Assembly: GCF_003665065.1 (NCBI RefSeq)
Contig: NZ_RCHR01000001.1
Span: 434,001-498,000 of the forward strand
DNA length: 64,000 nucleotides
Source of the DNA: Oceanobacillus piezotolerans
GTDB lineage: Bacteria > Bacillota > Bacilli > Bacillales > Amphibacillaceae
Direction: 5' to 3'
The translations under genes and the position numbers were made by a program. Under the pieces are notes generated by a model. That model ran no database searches. It was not told where the DNA came from and saw nothing but the letters and a program-made list of their open reading frames with translations. Below are positions 1 through 8,869 of the stretch, in pieces (within the stretch, counting starts at the first letter, position 1; each line of letters begins with the position of its first letter).

Positions 1-387
1 GAAAAAGTTGGTAAAGCACATATAGAAAACAAAAAGATGCAATATCTATATGCTTCAGGTAATGCACATGCATTTATGGATATGAATACTTACGAACAAA
101 TTGAAATTCCAGCTGAACAAATCGAATACCAGTTGAAATTTATGAAAGAAAACATGGAAGTGAACGTTATTAGCTACGAAGGGGAGATTCTTGGTGTGGA
201 TCTACCTAATAATGTTGAACTTGAGGTAATTGAGACAGAACCAGGAATTAAAGGAGATACGGCAAGTGGAGGTTCAAAGCCAGCTACAGTTGAAACTGGC
301 CATGTAGTTCAAGTGCCATTTTTTGTCAATAAAGGAGATGTACTTGTTATTAATACATCAGATGGAAAATATGTATCTAGAGCTTAA
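1..387 (+). CDS. efp: Elongation factor P, C-terminal part
   Basis: The frame is open from the first base to a TAA, so the 5' third of the gene lies outside the window; about 128 residues of a usual ~185 are present. EF-P binds the ribosome between P and E sites and relieves stalling on polyproline stretches. Visible hallmarks are the start of OB domain II ([13 protein letters not shown]) and the C-terminal signature [16 protein letters not shown], followed by VPFFVNKGD and the terminal YVSRA. The N-terminal KOW domain with its modified loop residue is off the window. It sits upstream of spoIIIA as in Bacillus and has its own terminator. Confidence 0.97.
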   Translation, partial: EKVGKAHIENKKMQYLYASGNAHAFMDMNTYEQIEIPAEQIEYQLKFMKENMEVNVISYEGEILGVDLPNNVELEVIETEPGIKGDTASGGSKPATVETGHVVQVPFFVNKGDVLVINTSDGKYVSRA

Positions 388-403
388 TAAGTAGAAATTC
401 ATT

Positions 404-435
404 AACAGTCCTTATTTATAAGGGCTGTTTTTTTA
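404..435 (+). terminator. Rho-independent terminator after efp
   Basis: A 10-bp stem (AACAGTCCTT pairing with AAGGGCTGTT, one G-U) around a six-base AT loop is followed directly by a run of T. It separates efp from the sporulation-specific spoIIIA operon. Confidence 0.85.
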
Positions 436-447
436 TTTTGTGACAAG

Positions 448-475
448 TCATAAAATACCAAAGGAATCATACATT
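448..475 (+). promoter_or_regulatory. Probable sigma-E promoter of spoIIIA
   Basis: The -10 element CATACATT (468-475) is a full match to the sigma-E consensus CATACANT. A -35 like TCATAAAA (448-455) lies upstream with 15 bases between its ATA and the -10. The predicted start of transcription, near 482, leaves room for the ribosome binding site at about 502 and the ATG at 515. In B. subtilis spoIIIA is mother-cell sigma-E controlled, which fits. Confidence 0.7.
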
Positions 476-514
476 TTACTATATAGCAATACTTATAAAA
501 GAAAGGGAAGTTTT

Positions 515-1498
515 ATGGATGAGATTTTAAGAGTATTTCCTGTTGAATTGAGACAAGCTCTAGAATTGAAGATAAAGCAGCGCTGGACCGTGTTACAGGA
601 GATTAGAATCCGCTTAAATAGACCGATTGAATTGAATTTTGATGAGAGTACAGAATGGATCTCAGGAATTCTTCCAACGAAGCAGGATGCATTATTCATA
701 GTGAATCAACTAAGTGAATTCTCTTTATATCGGATGGCTGATGAGTTGCGACAAGGCTATATTACAATTGAAGGTGGACATCGTGTAGGCTTAGCTGGAA
801 AGGTAAATACATTAGATGGTAACGTCAAAGCAATTGGACATATTACTTTTTTTAATATTCGTATTGCCAAACAAAGAATAGGAGCAGCCACACCAATTAT
901 CCCCTATATATATAAAGGTAACTATCTGAATACACTTATTATTGGGCCGCCGCAGACAGGTAAGACAACCCTTATTCGCGATATTACACGGACTATGGCT
1001 TCCGGTTGGGGGAAGGTACGGGCTCAAAAAGTTGGAGTTATTGATGAAAGAAGCGAAATAGCTGCATCCATAAATGGAATACCACAGCATGATGTTGGTA
1101 GGCGAACGGATGTGCTGGATGCTTGTCCGAAAGCTGAAGGAATGATGATGATGATTCGTTCTATGTCCCCAGATGTACTCGTGGTGGATGAGATAGGAAG
1201 TAATGATGATGTTAAAGCGTTACAAGAAGTAATTCATGCGGGTGTCAAAGTAATTTGCTCAATCCATGGTTTTAGCTTGGAAGAAGTAAAAAGGCGACCT
1301 TCTCTGCAAATATTATTTAAGCAAAGAGTCTTTGAACGAATTATCGTTTTAGATAAAGCCAAAAAACCGGCATCTATTAATATATACAATCAAAGTGGGT
1401 TGGATATCTATAAAGAATCGAGGTGGAGCCCTTTTGAAATGGATCGGGGCACTTCTGTTTATCAGTATGACGACCTGGATGGGCTTCGAATGGAGTAA
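515..1498 (+). CDS. spoIIIAA: Stage III sporulation protein AA (ATPase)
   Basis: This secretion-type AAA ATPase powers or helps assemble the SpoIIIA-SpoIIQ feeding-tube complex linking mother cell and forespore. Walker A is GPPQTGKTT near residue 145, and the Walker B-like VLVVDEIG follows. The frame is open further upstream, but ATG 515 is preceded by GAAAGGGAAG and gives the family N-terminus MDEILRVFP. At 327 residues it is about 20 longer than the B. subtilis protein. The extra C-terminal tail overlaps spoIIIAB by 65 bases. First gene of an eight-gene operon. Confidence 0.94.
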   Translation: MDEILRVFPVELRQALELKIKQRWTVLQEIRIRLNRPIELNFDESTEWISGILPTKQDALFIVNQLSEFSLYRMADELRQGYITIEGGHRVGLAGKVNTLDGNVKAIGHITFFNIRIAKQRIGAATPIIPYIYKGNYLNTLIIGPPQTGKTTLIRDITRTMASGWGKVRAQKVGVIDERSEIAASINGIPQHDVGRRTDVLDACPKAEGMMMMIRSMSPDVLVVDEIGSNDDVKALQEVIHAGVKVICSIHGFSLEEVKRRPSLQILFKQRVFERIIVLDKAKKPASINIYNQSGLDIYKESRWSPFEMDRGTSVYQYDDLDGLRME

Positions 1499-1946
1499 CC
1501 GTTTAATGAATCGCCCGAAGCACATTAGACAATTAAAAAATGCACTGCAAATCTTAGAGGCAGAAATGATATACAGTCAATTACCACTAAAGGACGTTTT
1601 TTTCAGTATCTCTAAACAAATTCCAGAACCAAGTAAGTCATTCTTCAAAGAATTAGGAGAAAGCATTCAAGAACAACCACATCACTTTTATTCCTTTTGG
1701 ACAAGCAGTGTAGATAATCTCATAGTACGTTCTAGTCTCGGAAGCAATGAGAAAGAGATATTATATCAATTTGGCAGGACGATTGGCCAACATGATTATT
1801 ATCAACAACAAAAACAAATTCACCTTACCTTAAGCCATTTGGAGCGGGAGCTGGAAGAAGCCCGTGATAATCAATTTAAATACAGCAAAATGGCGAAAAG
1901 TTTAGGAATACTAGCAGGTTTATTTGTCGTATTGCTGCTCATCTAG
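1434..1946 (+). CDS. spoIIIAB: Stage III sporulation protein AB
   Basis: This small membrane protein of the SpoIIIA complex has 170 residues, matching the ~171 of the family. A TTG start at 1434 is chosen because CGAGGTGGAG lies just upstream and the resulting N-terminus (MKWIGALLF) is the family start with a signal-anchor helix. The conserved stretch RPKHIRQLKNALQILEAE follows, and a second hydrophobic helix ends the protein. It resembles GspF/PilC-type proteins of type II secretion platforms. The start lies inside the end of spoIIIAA. Confidence 0.92.
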   Translation: MKWIGALLFISMTTWMGFEWSNRLMNRPKHIRQLKNALQILEAEMIYSQLPLKDVFFSISKQIPEPSKSFFKELGESIQEQPHHFYSFWTSSVDNLIVRSSLGSNEKEILYQFGRTIGQHDYYQQQKQIHLTLSHLERELEEARDNQFKYSKMAKSLGILAGLFVVLLLI

Positions 1947-1964
1947 AAAGAAAGGAGTTAGTCC

Positions 1965-2165
1965 ATGTTTACAGATGCAACCGTATTATTTCAAATTGCT
2001 GGCATTGGGATTATTGTGGCATTCATCCATACGATCCTTAAACAAATGGGAAAAGAGGAAATAGCACAATTTGCTACATTGATTGGCTTTATCATTGTAT
2101 TAGTTATTGTTATCAATGGACTTTCGGATTTATTTAACCAAATCAAATCTGTATTCCTTTTTTAG
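1965..2165 (+). CDS. spoIIIAC: Stage III sporulation protein AC
   Basis: A 66-residue protein made almost only of two transmembrane helices, the standard size for SpoIIIAC. The segment ILKQMGKEEIAQFATLIG between the helices is family-typical. RBS AAAGGAG precedes ATG 1965. It is part of the mother-cell side of the feeding-tube channel. It follows spoIIIAB by 18 bases and precedes spoIIIAD by 12, so it is clearly co-transcribed. Confidence 0.93.
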   Translation: MFTDATVLFQIAGIGIIVAFIHTILKQMGKEEIAQFATLIGFIIVLVIVINGLSDLFNQIKSVFLF

Positions 2166-2177
2166 GAGTTAAAAAAC

Positions 2178-2567
2178 ATGGATATCTTACAAATTGTATT
2201 GCTGGGAATTATTGCAAGTATTGTTTTTATAATTTTACAACAGATAAATCGTTCCTTCGCTTTTTTTATTGCTTTCGTTACAAGCCTTATCATTTTACTG
2301 GCGATTATTCAACAGATAAATATTATTTTCGATCTGATTAAGACATTAGGTCAACAGGCAAATGTTAGTGGATTATATTTAGAAACGATTTTAAAAATAA
2401 TTGGAATTGCATATATTGCAGAGCTTGGTGCTAGTTTAACGAAGGAAGCTGGCCTGTCCTCCGTAGCCAAAAACATCGAGTTGGCAGGTAAAATATTTAT
2501 TATATTATTAGCTGTACCAATCATTACTGCAGTAATAGAGGCAATTATTAATTTCTTGCCGGCTTAG
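2178..2567 (+). CDS. spoIIIAD: Stage III sporulation protein AD
   Basis: A 129-residue polytopic membrane protein of the SpoIIIA channel. Four hydrophobic segments are visible; the conserved cytosolic segment AELGASLTKEAGLSSVA lies after the third. RBS TAGGAG is upstream of ATG 2178. Length fits the family (about 130). Confidence 0.93.
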   Translation: MDILQIVLLGIIASIVFIILQQINRSFAFFIAFVTSLIILLAIIQQINIIFDLIKTLGQQANVSGLYLETILKIIGIAYIAELGASLTKEAGLSSVAKNIELAGKIFIILLAVPIITAVIEAIINFLPA

Positions 2568-2598
2568 TAAATGTTAATAAAGGAGGAAAAAAGAGTGA

Positions 2599-3774
2599 AT
2601 GAAATGGAATAGAGCATGGATCGTACTTATATTCACTTTCATTTTTCTCTTTGTAGGACAAGGTTCCGCTTTTGCAGCAGTAGAAACCAAGGAGTTGAAT
2701 GAGACTTTACTAGATGAAATCTCATTAGAGGGGGTAGAAGGCTATTGGGACCAACTTACTAAGGAATATGGCAGCTACTTACCCGAATTGGAAAAAACAT
2801 CTGTTTATGAATTCATTAAAAATCAAGAATCCATATCTATAAAAAATGTATTGATAGGCTTTATCGAGTATCTTTTTCATGAAATTATTGTAAATGGAAA
2901 ATTGTTAGGAATGCTTATCATGTTAACTTTGTTCTCCATTTTATTACAAACCATGCATTCAGCATTCGAAAAATCTGCTGTTAGCAAAATTGCCTACTTT
3001 GTTGTCTATACGATCTTAATCTTTATTGCTTTAAATAGCTTTTATGTTGCTGTTTCTTATGTGGAGGAAGCAATTCAGACGATGACAAGCTTTATGATTG
3101 CCCTTTTACCTCTTATATTAGGTCTTATGGCTACTTTCGGTAACTTAGTATCCGTATCTTTCTTTCACCCAATCATCATTTTTCTTATTAATGTAAGTGG
3201 AGTTTTAATCTCCGCTTTCGTTCTGCCATTACTATTTATATCTGCTATCTTAAAAATAGTTAGCAGTATTACCGAGCGTTATAAAGTAACACACTTAGCC
3301 AATTTGTTTAAATCTGTCAGCATGGGAACGTTAGGTGTGTTTTTAACGATATTTTTAGGAGTTATATCGGTCCAGGGTACTGCAAGTGCAATTCAGGATG
3401 GAGTAGCACTGAAAACGGCTAAATTTATAACCGGAAATTTTATACCAGTTATCGGTAGAACATTTACCGATGCTACAGATACGATTTTAAGTGCTTCCTT
3501 ACTACTGAAAAACGCAGTAGGGGTTATAGGATTATTAATTGTGCTATTTATCTCGTTGTTTCCTGCACTGAAGGTTATTGCAATTGCTTTAATTTATAAA
3601 ATAGCTGCAGCTGTTTTACAGCCGATTGGCGATGGGCCTGTTATTTCCACTTTAAATACGATCAGTAACTATATTTTATTTATCTTAGCAAGCTTGTTAG
3701 CGGTTTCTATTATGTTCTTTTTAGCTATCGTTATAATTGTCGTTGCAAGCAATCTTACCATGCTATTACGTTAG
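2599..3774 (+). CDS. spoIIIAE: Stage III sporulation protein AE
   Basis: The large polytopic component of the SpoIIIA complex, 391 residues. An N-terminal signal peptide ends near GSAFAA, an extracytoplasmic acidic domain of about 80 residues follows, then around eight transmembrane helices. The start is ATG 2599 with AGGAGG at 2581; the GTG at 2595 is out of frame and stops after five codons. It follows spoIIIAD after a 31-base gap. Confidence 0.94.
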   Translation: MKWNRAWIVLIFTFIFLFVGQGSAFAAVETKELNETLLDEISLEGVEGYWDQLTKEYGSYLPELEKTSVYEFIKNQESISIKNVLIGFIEYLFHEIIVNGKLLGMLIMLTLFSILLQTMHSAFEKSAVSKIAYFVVYTILIFIALNSFYVAVSYVEEAIQTMTSFMIALLPLILGLMATFGNLVSVSFFHPIIIFLINVSGVLISAFVLPLLFISAILKIVSSITERYKVTHLANLFKSVSMGTLGVFLTIFLGVISVQGTASAIQDGVALKTAKFITGNFIPVIGRTFTDATDTILSASLLLKNAVGVIGLLIVLFISLFPALKVIAIALIYKIAAAVLQPIGDGPVISTLNTISNYILFILASLLAVSIMFFLAIVIIVVASNLTMLLR

Positions 3775-3784
3775 GATGATAATC

Positions 3785-4402
3785 TTGGAATTAATTATAC
3801 AGTGGGTCACACAAATAATCATTTTTGTTATATTAGCAACTATCCTTGATCTTATTATACCTTCTTCCGCCATGAAGAAATATATTCAACTAGTGGTGGG
3901 ATTAATTTTAATCCTAATTTTATTAAATCCTATCTTTTATATACTGAATATTGATATAGATAGAGCGTTAAATTCCTCATTCCAGCAGTTGAATCAGATA
4001 AAAAGTACAGAGGGTTCGGTAGAAAATTTAATTGAATTGCAAAAAAAAGAGATACAAACGACTCAAGATGCATATATTTTAGAACAAATGGCTGTCCCAT
4101 TAATAGATTTAGCAAAAGAGCCTCTAATTGAAGGGCATAACTTAGAAATCACTAACCTAGATTTCCAATTTTCTACTAATCAGCAATTCACTTATGAGGA
4201 TCTTCAAGAAGTCATTGTTACTGTCAAAAATTACGAAAAAGGGGAGGGAGAAATGGGGGTAGTTGAAGATGTAGTAATTAATACGAATGAACCTATCGAA
4301 AATGAAGACAGGCATGAAGACGAAGTAAAATCTCTTTTAACAGAACTATGGGGTCTGGAAGATAAAGAGATAACCATTTATTGGGAGGGAGGGTCATCTT
4401 GA
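3785..4402 (+). CDS. spoIIIAF: Stage III sporulation protein AF
   Basis: A 205-residue protein with two N-terminal membrane helices and a ring-building-motif type extracytoplasmic domain. TTG 3785 is preferred over ATG 3776: AGGAT at 3773-3777 is seven bases before it, and the product starts like the family (MELIIQWVTQ). PSSAMKKYIQLVVGLILIL is the conserved membrane segment. The stop overlaps the spoIIIAG start by four bases, implying translational coupling. Confidence 0.9.
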   Translation: MELIIQWVTQIIIFVILATILDLIIPSSAMKKYIQLVVGLILILILLNPIFYILNIDIDRALNSSFQQLNQIKSTEGSVENLIELQKKEIQTTQDAYILEQMAVPLIDLAKEPLIEGHNLEITNLDFQFSTNQQFTYEDLQEVIVTVKNYEKGEGEMGVVEDVVINTNEPIENEDRHEDEVKSLLTELWGLEDKEITIYWEGGSS

Positions 4403-5034
4403 AAAAACTCTTCGAGAAAATCTTTCAACCAAAAAAATCAGAATCAGGGAAGAGCAGCTTAAACAAAGTTGGGTATGTCATAATTCTAGGTTTGGTTGGC
4501 CTACTACTTATTATCTTAAGTAATATCTTCTCAACTGAAAAAAATGAAGCAAACCCAAACAACGAAATGCAGCTAGAGGTGAAGGAGGAAGTAGAGGTCT
4601 CTAATTCCGAGAAGCCAACTGTTTCAGGTGAAGTTGACGAACTAGAAGCAAGTTACAAAGAAGACCTTGAAGCAATGCTTAATAAAATACATGGAGTATC
4701 AGAAGCTGAGGTAATGGTAAACCTCTCTTCAACAAACGTCAATGTATATGAGAAGAACCTCATTCGAGGAGAGCAATCTACAGATGAATCTGACCGTAAC
4801 GGAGGAACGAGAAAAGTAGACGACCAATCGGAAGAGACCCAGGTTGTGTTTGTAAGACAAGGTGATAGAGAAGTTCCTTTATTGGTTAGGACTGACCGCC
4901 CAGAAGTAAGTGGAGTGTTTGTCGTAGCGAAAGGCGCCGAAAATGCCAATATAAAAAACTGGATTGTAGAAGCAGTTTCTAGAGTACTCAATGTTCCAAC
5001 TCATAGAGTTTCTGTAATGCCAAAAAGTAATTAA
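4399..5034 (+). CDS. spoIIIAG: Stage III sporulation protein AG
   Basis: Forms the large oligomeric ring of the SpoIIIA-SpoIIQ channel in the intermembrane space. It has 211 residues. TTG 4399 is the likely start, since GGGAGGGAGGG lies immediately upstream and would be translated if a farther start were used. There is one membrane helix (about residues 25-45), an acidic linker, then a ring-building domain with LEAMLNKIHGVSEAEVMV and the conserved end EAVSRVLNVPTHRVSVMP. Confidence 0.93.
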   Translation: MKKLFEKIFQPKKSESGKSSLNKVGYVIILGLVGLLLIILSNIFSTEKNEANPNNEMQLEVKEEVEVSNSEKPTVSGEVDELEASYKEDLEAMLNKIHGVSEAEVMVNLSSTNVNVYEKNLIRGEQSTDESDRNGGTRKVDDQSEETQVVFVRQGDREVPLLVRTDRPEVSGVFVVAKGAENANIKNWIVEAVSRVLNVPTHRVSVMPKSN

Positions 5035-5050
5035 TGGGAGGAATTTGAAA

Positions 5051-5674
5051 ATGTTAAAAAAGCAAACAGTTTGGTTACTTACCATGCTAAGTCTTATGAT
5101 TGTTCTAAGTGTGTACTATATTATTTCTCCAAACAATGATGATCTAGCATACATTGATAATGGACAAACAGATACAGAGCAACCAGCAACTACAGACCAA
5201 CAGGAAGCTGAGGATACCGCTGGAAATGCAGAAGTGAATGAGATGACAAATGTTGGAAATAGTGATGAATTATTTACCTCCATTCGTATGGAGCTTCAAG
5301 ATGATAGGAGTATGGAGATTGAACGCCTTGAAGATATTGTAGCGTCTAGTAATGCAAGTGTGGAAGAAAAGGATAAAGCTTTACAAGATATTGATGTTCT
5401 AGAAGGACTTTCTACTAAAGAATCTATTTTAGAGCAATCCATCCTTCAAACAGCTGAATATGAGGATGTCTTAGTACGTTCTGCTGAGGATAAAGTTCAT
5501 GTACATGTAAAAGCAGGGGAGCTTCTTACAAATACAGAGGTCGTTAATATCATGCAAATGGTTCGTGATGAATACGGAGAAATTACGGTAGATGTTAATT
5601 TTGAACCAACGGAACAACAAGATGACGGATCTGAAGAAGATGGAGAAAAGGGTGAGGGAGAGGGAAGTGAATAA
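5051..5674 (+). CDS. spoIIIAH: Stage III sporulation protein AH
   Basis: The mother-cell protein that pairs with forespore SpoIIQ across the intermembrane space. ATG 5051 gives the near-invariant N-terminus MLKKQTVWLLTMLSL; GGGAGGA at 5036-5042 serves it. After the single helix come an acidic linker and a YscJ/FliF-like domain (about residues 100-190). A very acidic tail (EEDGEKGEGEGSE) ends the 207-residue protein. Last gene of the operon. Confidence 0.94.
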   Translation: MLKKQTVWLLTMLSLMIVLSVYYIISPNNDDLAYIDNGQTDTEQPATTDQQEAEDTAGNAEVNEMTNVGNSDELFTSIRMELQDDRSMEIERLEDIVASSNASVEEKDKALQDIDVLEGLSTKESILEQSILQTAEYEDVLVRSAEDKVHVHVKAGELLTNTEVVNIMQMVRDEYGEITVDVNFEPTEQQDDGSEEDGEKGEGEGSE

Positions 5675-5701
5675 GGACTAACTGCAACTGACGGAGTAAA
5701 T

Positions 5702-5739
5702 CGTAAAGAAATCTAGACAAAAGTCTAGATTTCTTTACG
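5702..5739. terminator. Perfect 17-bp hairpin after spoIIIAH
   Basis: Arms of 17 bases (CGTAAAGAAATCTAGAC and its exact complement) flank an AAAA loop. The tail TATTTT is only moderately T-rich, but the stem strength and position after the operon make termination likely. The symmetry suits both strands. Confidence 0.75.
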
Positions 5740-5759
5740 TATTTTAACATTCGCTTTTA

Positions 5760-6050
5760 TAGAAAATCATTGATATAATCTTTTTATCGCAGGTTAACTG
5801 GTTATAAGGCCCTTAACAATAAGAACTCAAGAAGAACACAAGAATAGTAATTCTTATCCATTGTCCGATTCGTTTAAGGTCCTTATACTCATACCCTTGA
5901 TGGTAGGTAGCACTCTGCTGGAGATAAAAGAACCCCCAAACTGATCGAAGTTTCGTTTTATTAATGTTGGGGTTTAGATAATTCTTGAACGGATGCATGA
6001 TTTTATCGTAGAATGTTAGAAGGAGTTATTAGTACCTTGTATTAATTACT
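5760..6050. other. Intergenic stretch with degenerate repeat-like sequence
   Basis: The gap between spoIIIAH and accB is about 410 bases. After the terminator, this part begins GCAGGTTAACTGGTTATAAG; a sequence starting GCAGGTTAACT recurs at 55441. CCCCCAAAC near 5936 is partly complementary to TTGGGGTTT near 5968, a weak hairpin. A 61-codon open frame on the minus strand (5998 to 5813) has an ATG but no ribosome binding site, and I do not recognise the product. I regard this as repeat-derived DNA carrying the accB promoter region at its 3' end. Confidence 0.35.
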
Positions 6051-6084
6051 TGATATATTAAATATAGTAAAAGGGGTGCCACGC

Positions 6085-6597
6085 ATGTTAAAGGTACAAG
6101 AAATTCGAGAATTGATTAAATTAATTGATCAATCGAGCATCGATGAATTTACATATGAATCTGATGGAACGACTGTTTCAATGAAAAAATCAAACACTGC
6201 TCCACAAGTAGTGAGGGAAGCAGTAATAAATACGCCGGTGCAAACAACTGATACTAAACTTGTAAAACCAGAACCGGTTATAGAAGCAAGAAAAGAAGTG
6301 GATATGGAAAAAGAAAATCAAAAAACAGAGCAGGAAAATACAAGTATAAGTAGTTATGACCACGAGATTGTCTCACCTATGGTCGGCACATTCTATTCTT
6401 CTCCAACACCAGAGAGTGATCCTTTTGTATCGATTGGAAGCAATGTTCAGAAGGATACAATAGTATGTATCGTAGAAGCAATGAAACTATTCAACGAAAT
6501 CGAAGCAGAGGTATCTGGTGAGATCGTTGAAATATTGGTAGATAATGGGGAACTAGTTGAGTATGGTCAACCATTATTTAGAGTGAAGACAAAGTAG
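6085..6597 (+). CDS. accB: Acetyl-CoA carboxylase biotin carboxyl carrier protein
   Basis: Carries the biotin that shuttles CO2 between biotin carboxylase and carboxyltransferase in the first step of fatty acid synthesis. It has 170 residues. ATG 6085 is chosen (AAGGGG at 6072-6077, family start [12 protein letters not shown]); a GTG at 6076 in the same frame overlaps the ribosome site. A flexible Lys/Glu-rich linker occupies about residues 45-90. The biotinyl domain starts at VSPMVGTFY and holds EAMKL with target lysine about residue 134. It is followed 15 bases on by accC. Confidence 0.96.
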   Translation: MLKVQEIRELIKLIDQSSIDEFTYESDGTTVSMKKSNTAPQVVREAVINTPVQTTDTKLVKPEPVIEARKEVDMEKENQKTEQENTSISSYDHEIVSPMVGTFYSSPTPESDPFVSIGSNVQKDTIVCIVEAMKLFNEIEAEVSGEIVEILVDNGELVEYGQPLFRVKTK

Positions 6598-6612
6598 TAA
6601 GGGGATGAGCCT

Positions 6613-7968
6613 GTGATTAAAAAGCTGTTAATAGCTAACAGAGGTGAGATAGCCGTTCGTATCATTCGCGCTTGTAAGGAATTAGGGATTGAAACGGTGG
6701 CGGTTTATTCTGAAGCTGATAAAGAATCACTTCATGTCCAATTAGCGGACGAAGCATATTGTATTGGTCCCAAGCTAAGTAAGGATAGTTACCTTAATTT
6801 TACAAACATTATGAGTGTCGCAACACTTACCAATGTAGATGCAATACACCCAGGTTATGGGTTTTTAGCGGAGAATGCTGACTTTGCAGAAATTTGCAAA
6901 GCCTGTAATATACAATTTGTAGGACCTACTTCAGAAGCTATTCAAAAAATGGGAATTAAGGATATAGCCCGAGAAACAATGAAGCAAGCGAACGTTCCGA
7001 TTGTACCTGGTTCAGATGGGATTATTGAAAGTGAAGAAGAGGCTACCCGAATTGCAAATGAAATAGGTTATCCAGTTATTATCAAAGCTACTGCTGGTGG
7101 CGGTGGAAAAGGAATTCGTGTAGCTCGAAGTGAAGAAGAACTGATTAAAGGGATTAGAGTTACGCAGAAAGAGGCAGAAACAGCATTTGGAAACCCTGGT
7201 GTTTATTTAGAAAAGTTTATTGAGGACTTTAGACACGTTGAGATTCAAATACTAGCCGATAAGCATGGCAATGTAGTTCATCTTGGAGAAAGAGATTGCT
7301 CTATTCAGCGCAGACTTCAGAAACTGATAGAAGAGTCGCCATCTCCTGCATTAACACCTGATATAAGAGAGAAAATGGGAAAAGCCTCCGTAAAAGCAGC
7401 TAAGGCAGTCAATTATGTTGGGGCTGGAACTATTGAATATATATTTGATAGAAAAACAAAAGAGTTTTACTTTATGGAAATGAATACTCGTATTCAAGTT
7501 GAACATCCAGTAACAGAAATGATTACAGGAATTGATCTAATTAAAGAGCAAATTAAGATTGCAGATAACGAAAAGCTTTCATTTACACAGGCAGATGTAA
7601 CGTATGAAGGCCACGCTATAGAATGTAGAATAAATGCCGAGAATCCATTTAAAAACTTTATGCCTTCAGCAGGAGAAGTGACAATGTATTTAGCTCCTGG
7701 CGGCTTAGGTGTGCGGGTTGATTCTGGGGCATATCCTGGATACAAAATACCTCCATACTATGATTCCATGATTGCTAAGCTCATTGTCCACGCTTCGACT
7801 CGTGAAGAAGCGATTAATAGGATGAAACGTGCATTAGATGAATTTGTGATTGAAGGTGTCCATACAACCATTCCTTTTCACCATCTAATAATGGAGAATA
7901 ACGTATTTATTAATGGTGATTTTAATACAAACTTCCTAGAAGAAAACCCAATTCTAGAAAAGGAATAA
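6613..7968 (+). CDS. accC: Biotin carboxylase
   Basis: ATP-dependent carboxylation of AccB-bound biotin. It has 451 residues, full length. GTG 6613 is the start, preceded by GGGGATGAG. The N-terminal domain begins [17 protein letters not shown]; the ATP-grasp glycine loop is [13 protein letters not shown]; the metal/catalytic segment is [15 protein letters not shown]. The C-terminal domain ends normally. Operon with accB; the genes for the carboxyltransferase halves are not in the window. Confidence 0.97.
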   Translation: MIKKLLIANRGEIAVRIIRACKELGIETVAVYSEADKESLHVQLADEAYCIGPKLSKDSYLNFTNIMSVATLTNVDAIHPGYGFLAENADFAEICKACNIQFVGPTSEAIQKMGIKDIARETMKQANVPIVPGSDGIIESEEEATRIANEIGYPVIIKATAGGGGKGIRVARSEEELIKGIRVTQKEAETAFGNPGVYLEKFIEDFRHVEIQILADKHGNVVHLGERDCSIQRRLQKLIEESPSPALTPDIREKMGKASVKAAKAVNYVGAGTIEYIFDRKTKEFYFMEMNTRIQVEHPVTEMITGIDLIKEQIKIADNEKLSFTQADVTYEGHAIECRINAENPFKNFMPSAGEVTMYLAPGGLGVRVDSGAYPGYKIPPYYDSMIAKLIVHASTREEAINRMKRALDEFVIEGVHTTIPFHHLIMENNVFINGDFNTNFLEENPILEKE

Positions 7969-7994
7969 TTATCGATTATTAAAGGAGTGATACC

Positions 7995-8387
7995 ATGAGT
8001 GAACAACCTTTGTTAAAAGTAAGTGATAATTCGACCTTAGGTAAAGTTGAAATTGCTCCAGAAGTAATAGAAGTAATCGCTGGGATAGCTGCCACAGAAG
8101 TAGAAGGATTATATGCTATGAGAGGAAACTTTGCCTCTGGAGTCGTTGAGCGACTAGGCAAGAAAACTCATAGTAAGGGTGTGAAAGTTGAATTAACGGA
8201 TAACGGTGTGACCATCGACCTGTTTGTTCTGCTGCATTTTGGAGTCTCTATTCCAAAAGTTGCCCAAGAGATACAAACTAATATCAGACAGTCTTTAAAA
8301 TACATGACAGCACTTGAAATTAATGAAATTAATATCCATGTTGTTGGCATGCATATGGACGGAAAAGAAAATACTGAAGTAAAATAA
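7995..8387 (+). CDS. yqhY: Asp23/Gls24 family envelope-associated protein (YqhY)
   Basis: A 130-residue member of the Asp23 (DUF322) family. B. subtilis YqhY lies in the same place behind accBC and affects acetyl-CoA carboxylase homeostasis. The family motif runs from IAPEVIEVIAGIAATEVEG through the C-terminal EINIHVVGMHMD. RBS AAAGGAG precedes ATG 7995. It follows accC by 26 bases and ends at a strong terminator, so it closes the accBC operon. The link to fatty acid synthesis is by analogy and position. Confidence 0.92.
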   Translation: MSEQPLLKVSDNSTLGKVEIAPEVIEVIAGIAATEVEGLYAMRGNFASGVVERLGKKTHSKGVKVELTDNGVTIDLFVLLHFGVSIPKVAQEIQTNIRQSLKYMTALEINEINIHVVGMHMDGKENTEVK

Positions 8388-8395
8388 TGCTTTAT

Positions 8396-8432
8396 GGTCA
8401 AAAGGAATTCTGCCTTTTGACCCTTCTTTTTT
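8396..8432 (+). terminator. Rho-independent terminator after yqhY
   Basis: Ten-base stem GGTCAAAAGG / CCTTTTGACC with a seven-base AATTCTG loop, followed by CTTCTTTTTTT. Confidence 0.88.
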
Positions 8433-8460
8433 TAGACAGGCATCTAGTTGTTAATTAATA

Positions 8461-8869
8461 TGATAGATAGACTGCTGATTAGTTTAATTCAAGATAGTGC
8501 GTTAATATCGCTCCGGAAATACACTACGCTTTCCGCGGGCGCTGTTGAGCCTCCTCGTGCTAACGTGCGGGGTCTCACCTAGGCTTCTCATCCCGCAGGA
8601 GTCTTCGTGTATTTCCTCCGCTAGTATAGCGCTATAAAGAAAACACAACTTCTCATAAGAAGTGATTGTAGCGGAGGGCAGTCGACTCCTGCGGGAAAAG
8701 CAACAAGCGAAGACCCCGCAGGAAGTGGTCTTCTTCCGAGGAGGCTGAGACGTTGCCCGCGGAAAGCGTACTGCCCGCAGCGGAAATCACCAGCATATAT
8801 TTTCCAGTGTGTTTTCGGTGTGAACGATAAACTATCTTGAATTCAGTTAATCAACATTTTCTATCAACT
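8461..8869. repeat. MITE-like GC-rich inverted-repeat element, copy 1
   Basis: About 410 bases of non-coding DNA between yqhY and nusB. The outer ends form imperfect terminal inverted repeats (8477-8498 against 8831-8852, three mismatches in 22). Inside are two GC-rich arms with shared motifs CTTTCCGCGGGC, AGCCTCCTCG, GCGGGGTCT and CCCGCAGGAGTC, themselves in inverted orientation, so the whole could fold into a long cruciform. The core runs in the opposite direction to copies 2 and 3, while its ends match copy 2. No transposase frame is present. Confidence 0.8.

Noticed and set aside
8500..8830. Open frames inside the GC-rich elements (also 30262-30480 and 57300-57480)
   Set aside because: They follow from the inverted-repeat composition, have no ribosome sites and resemble no protein.
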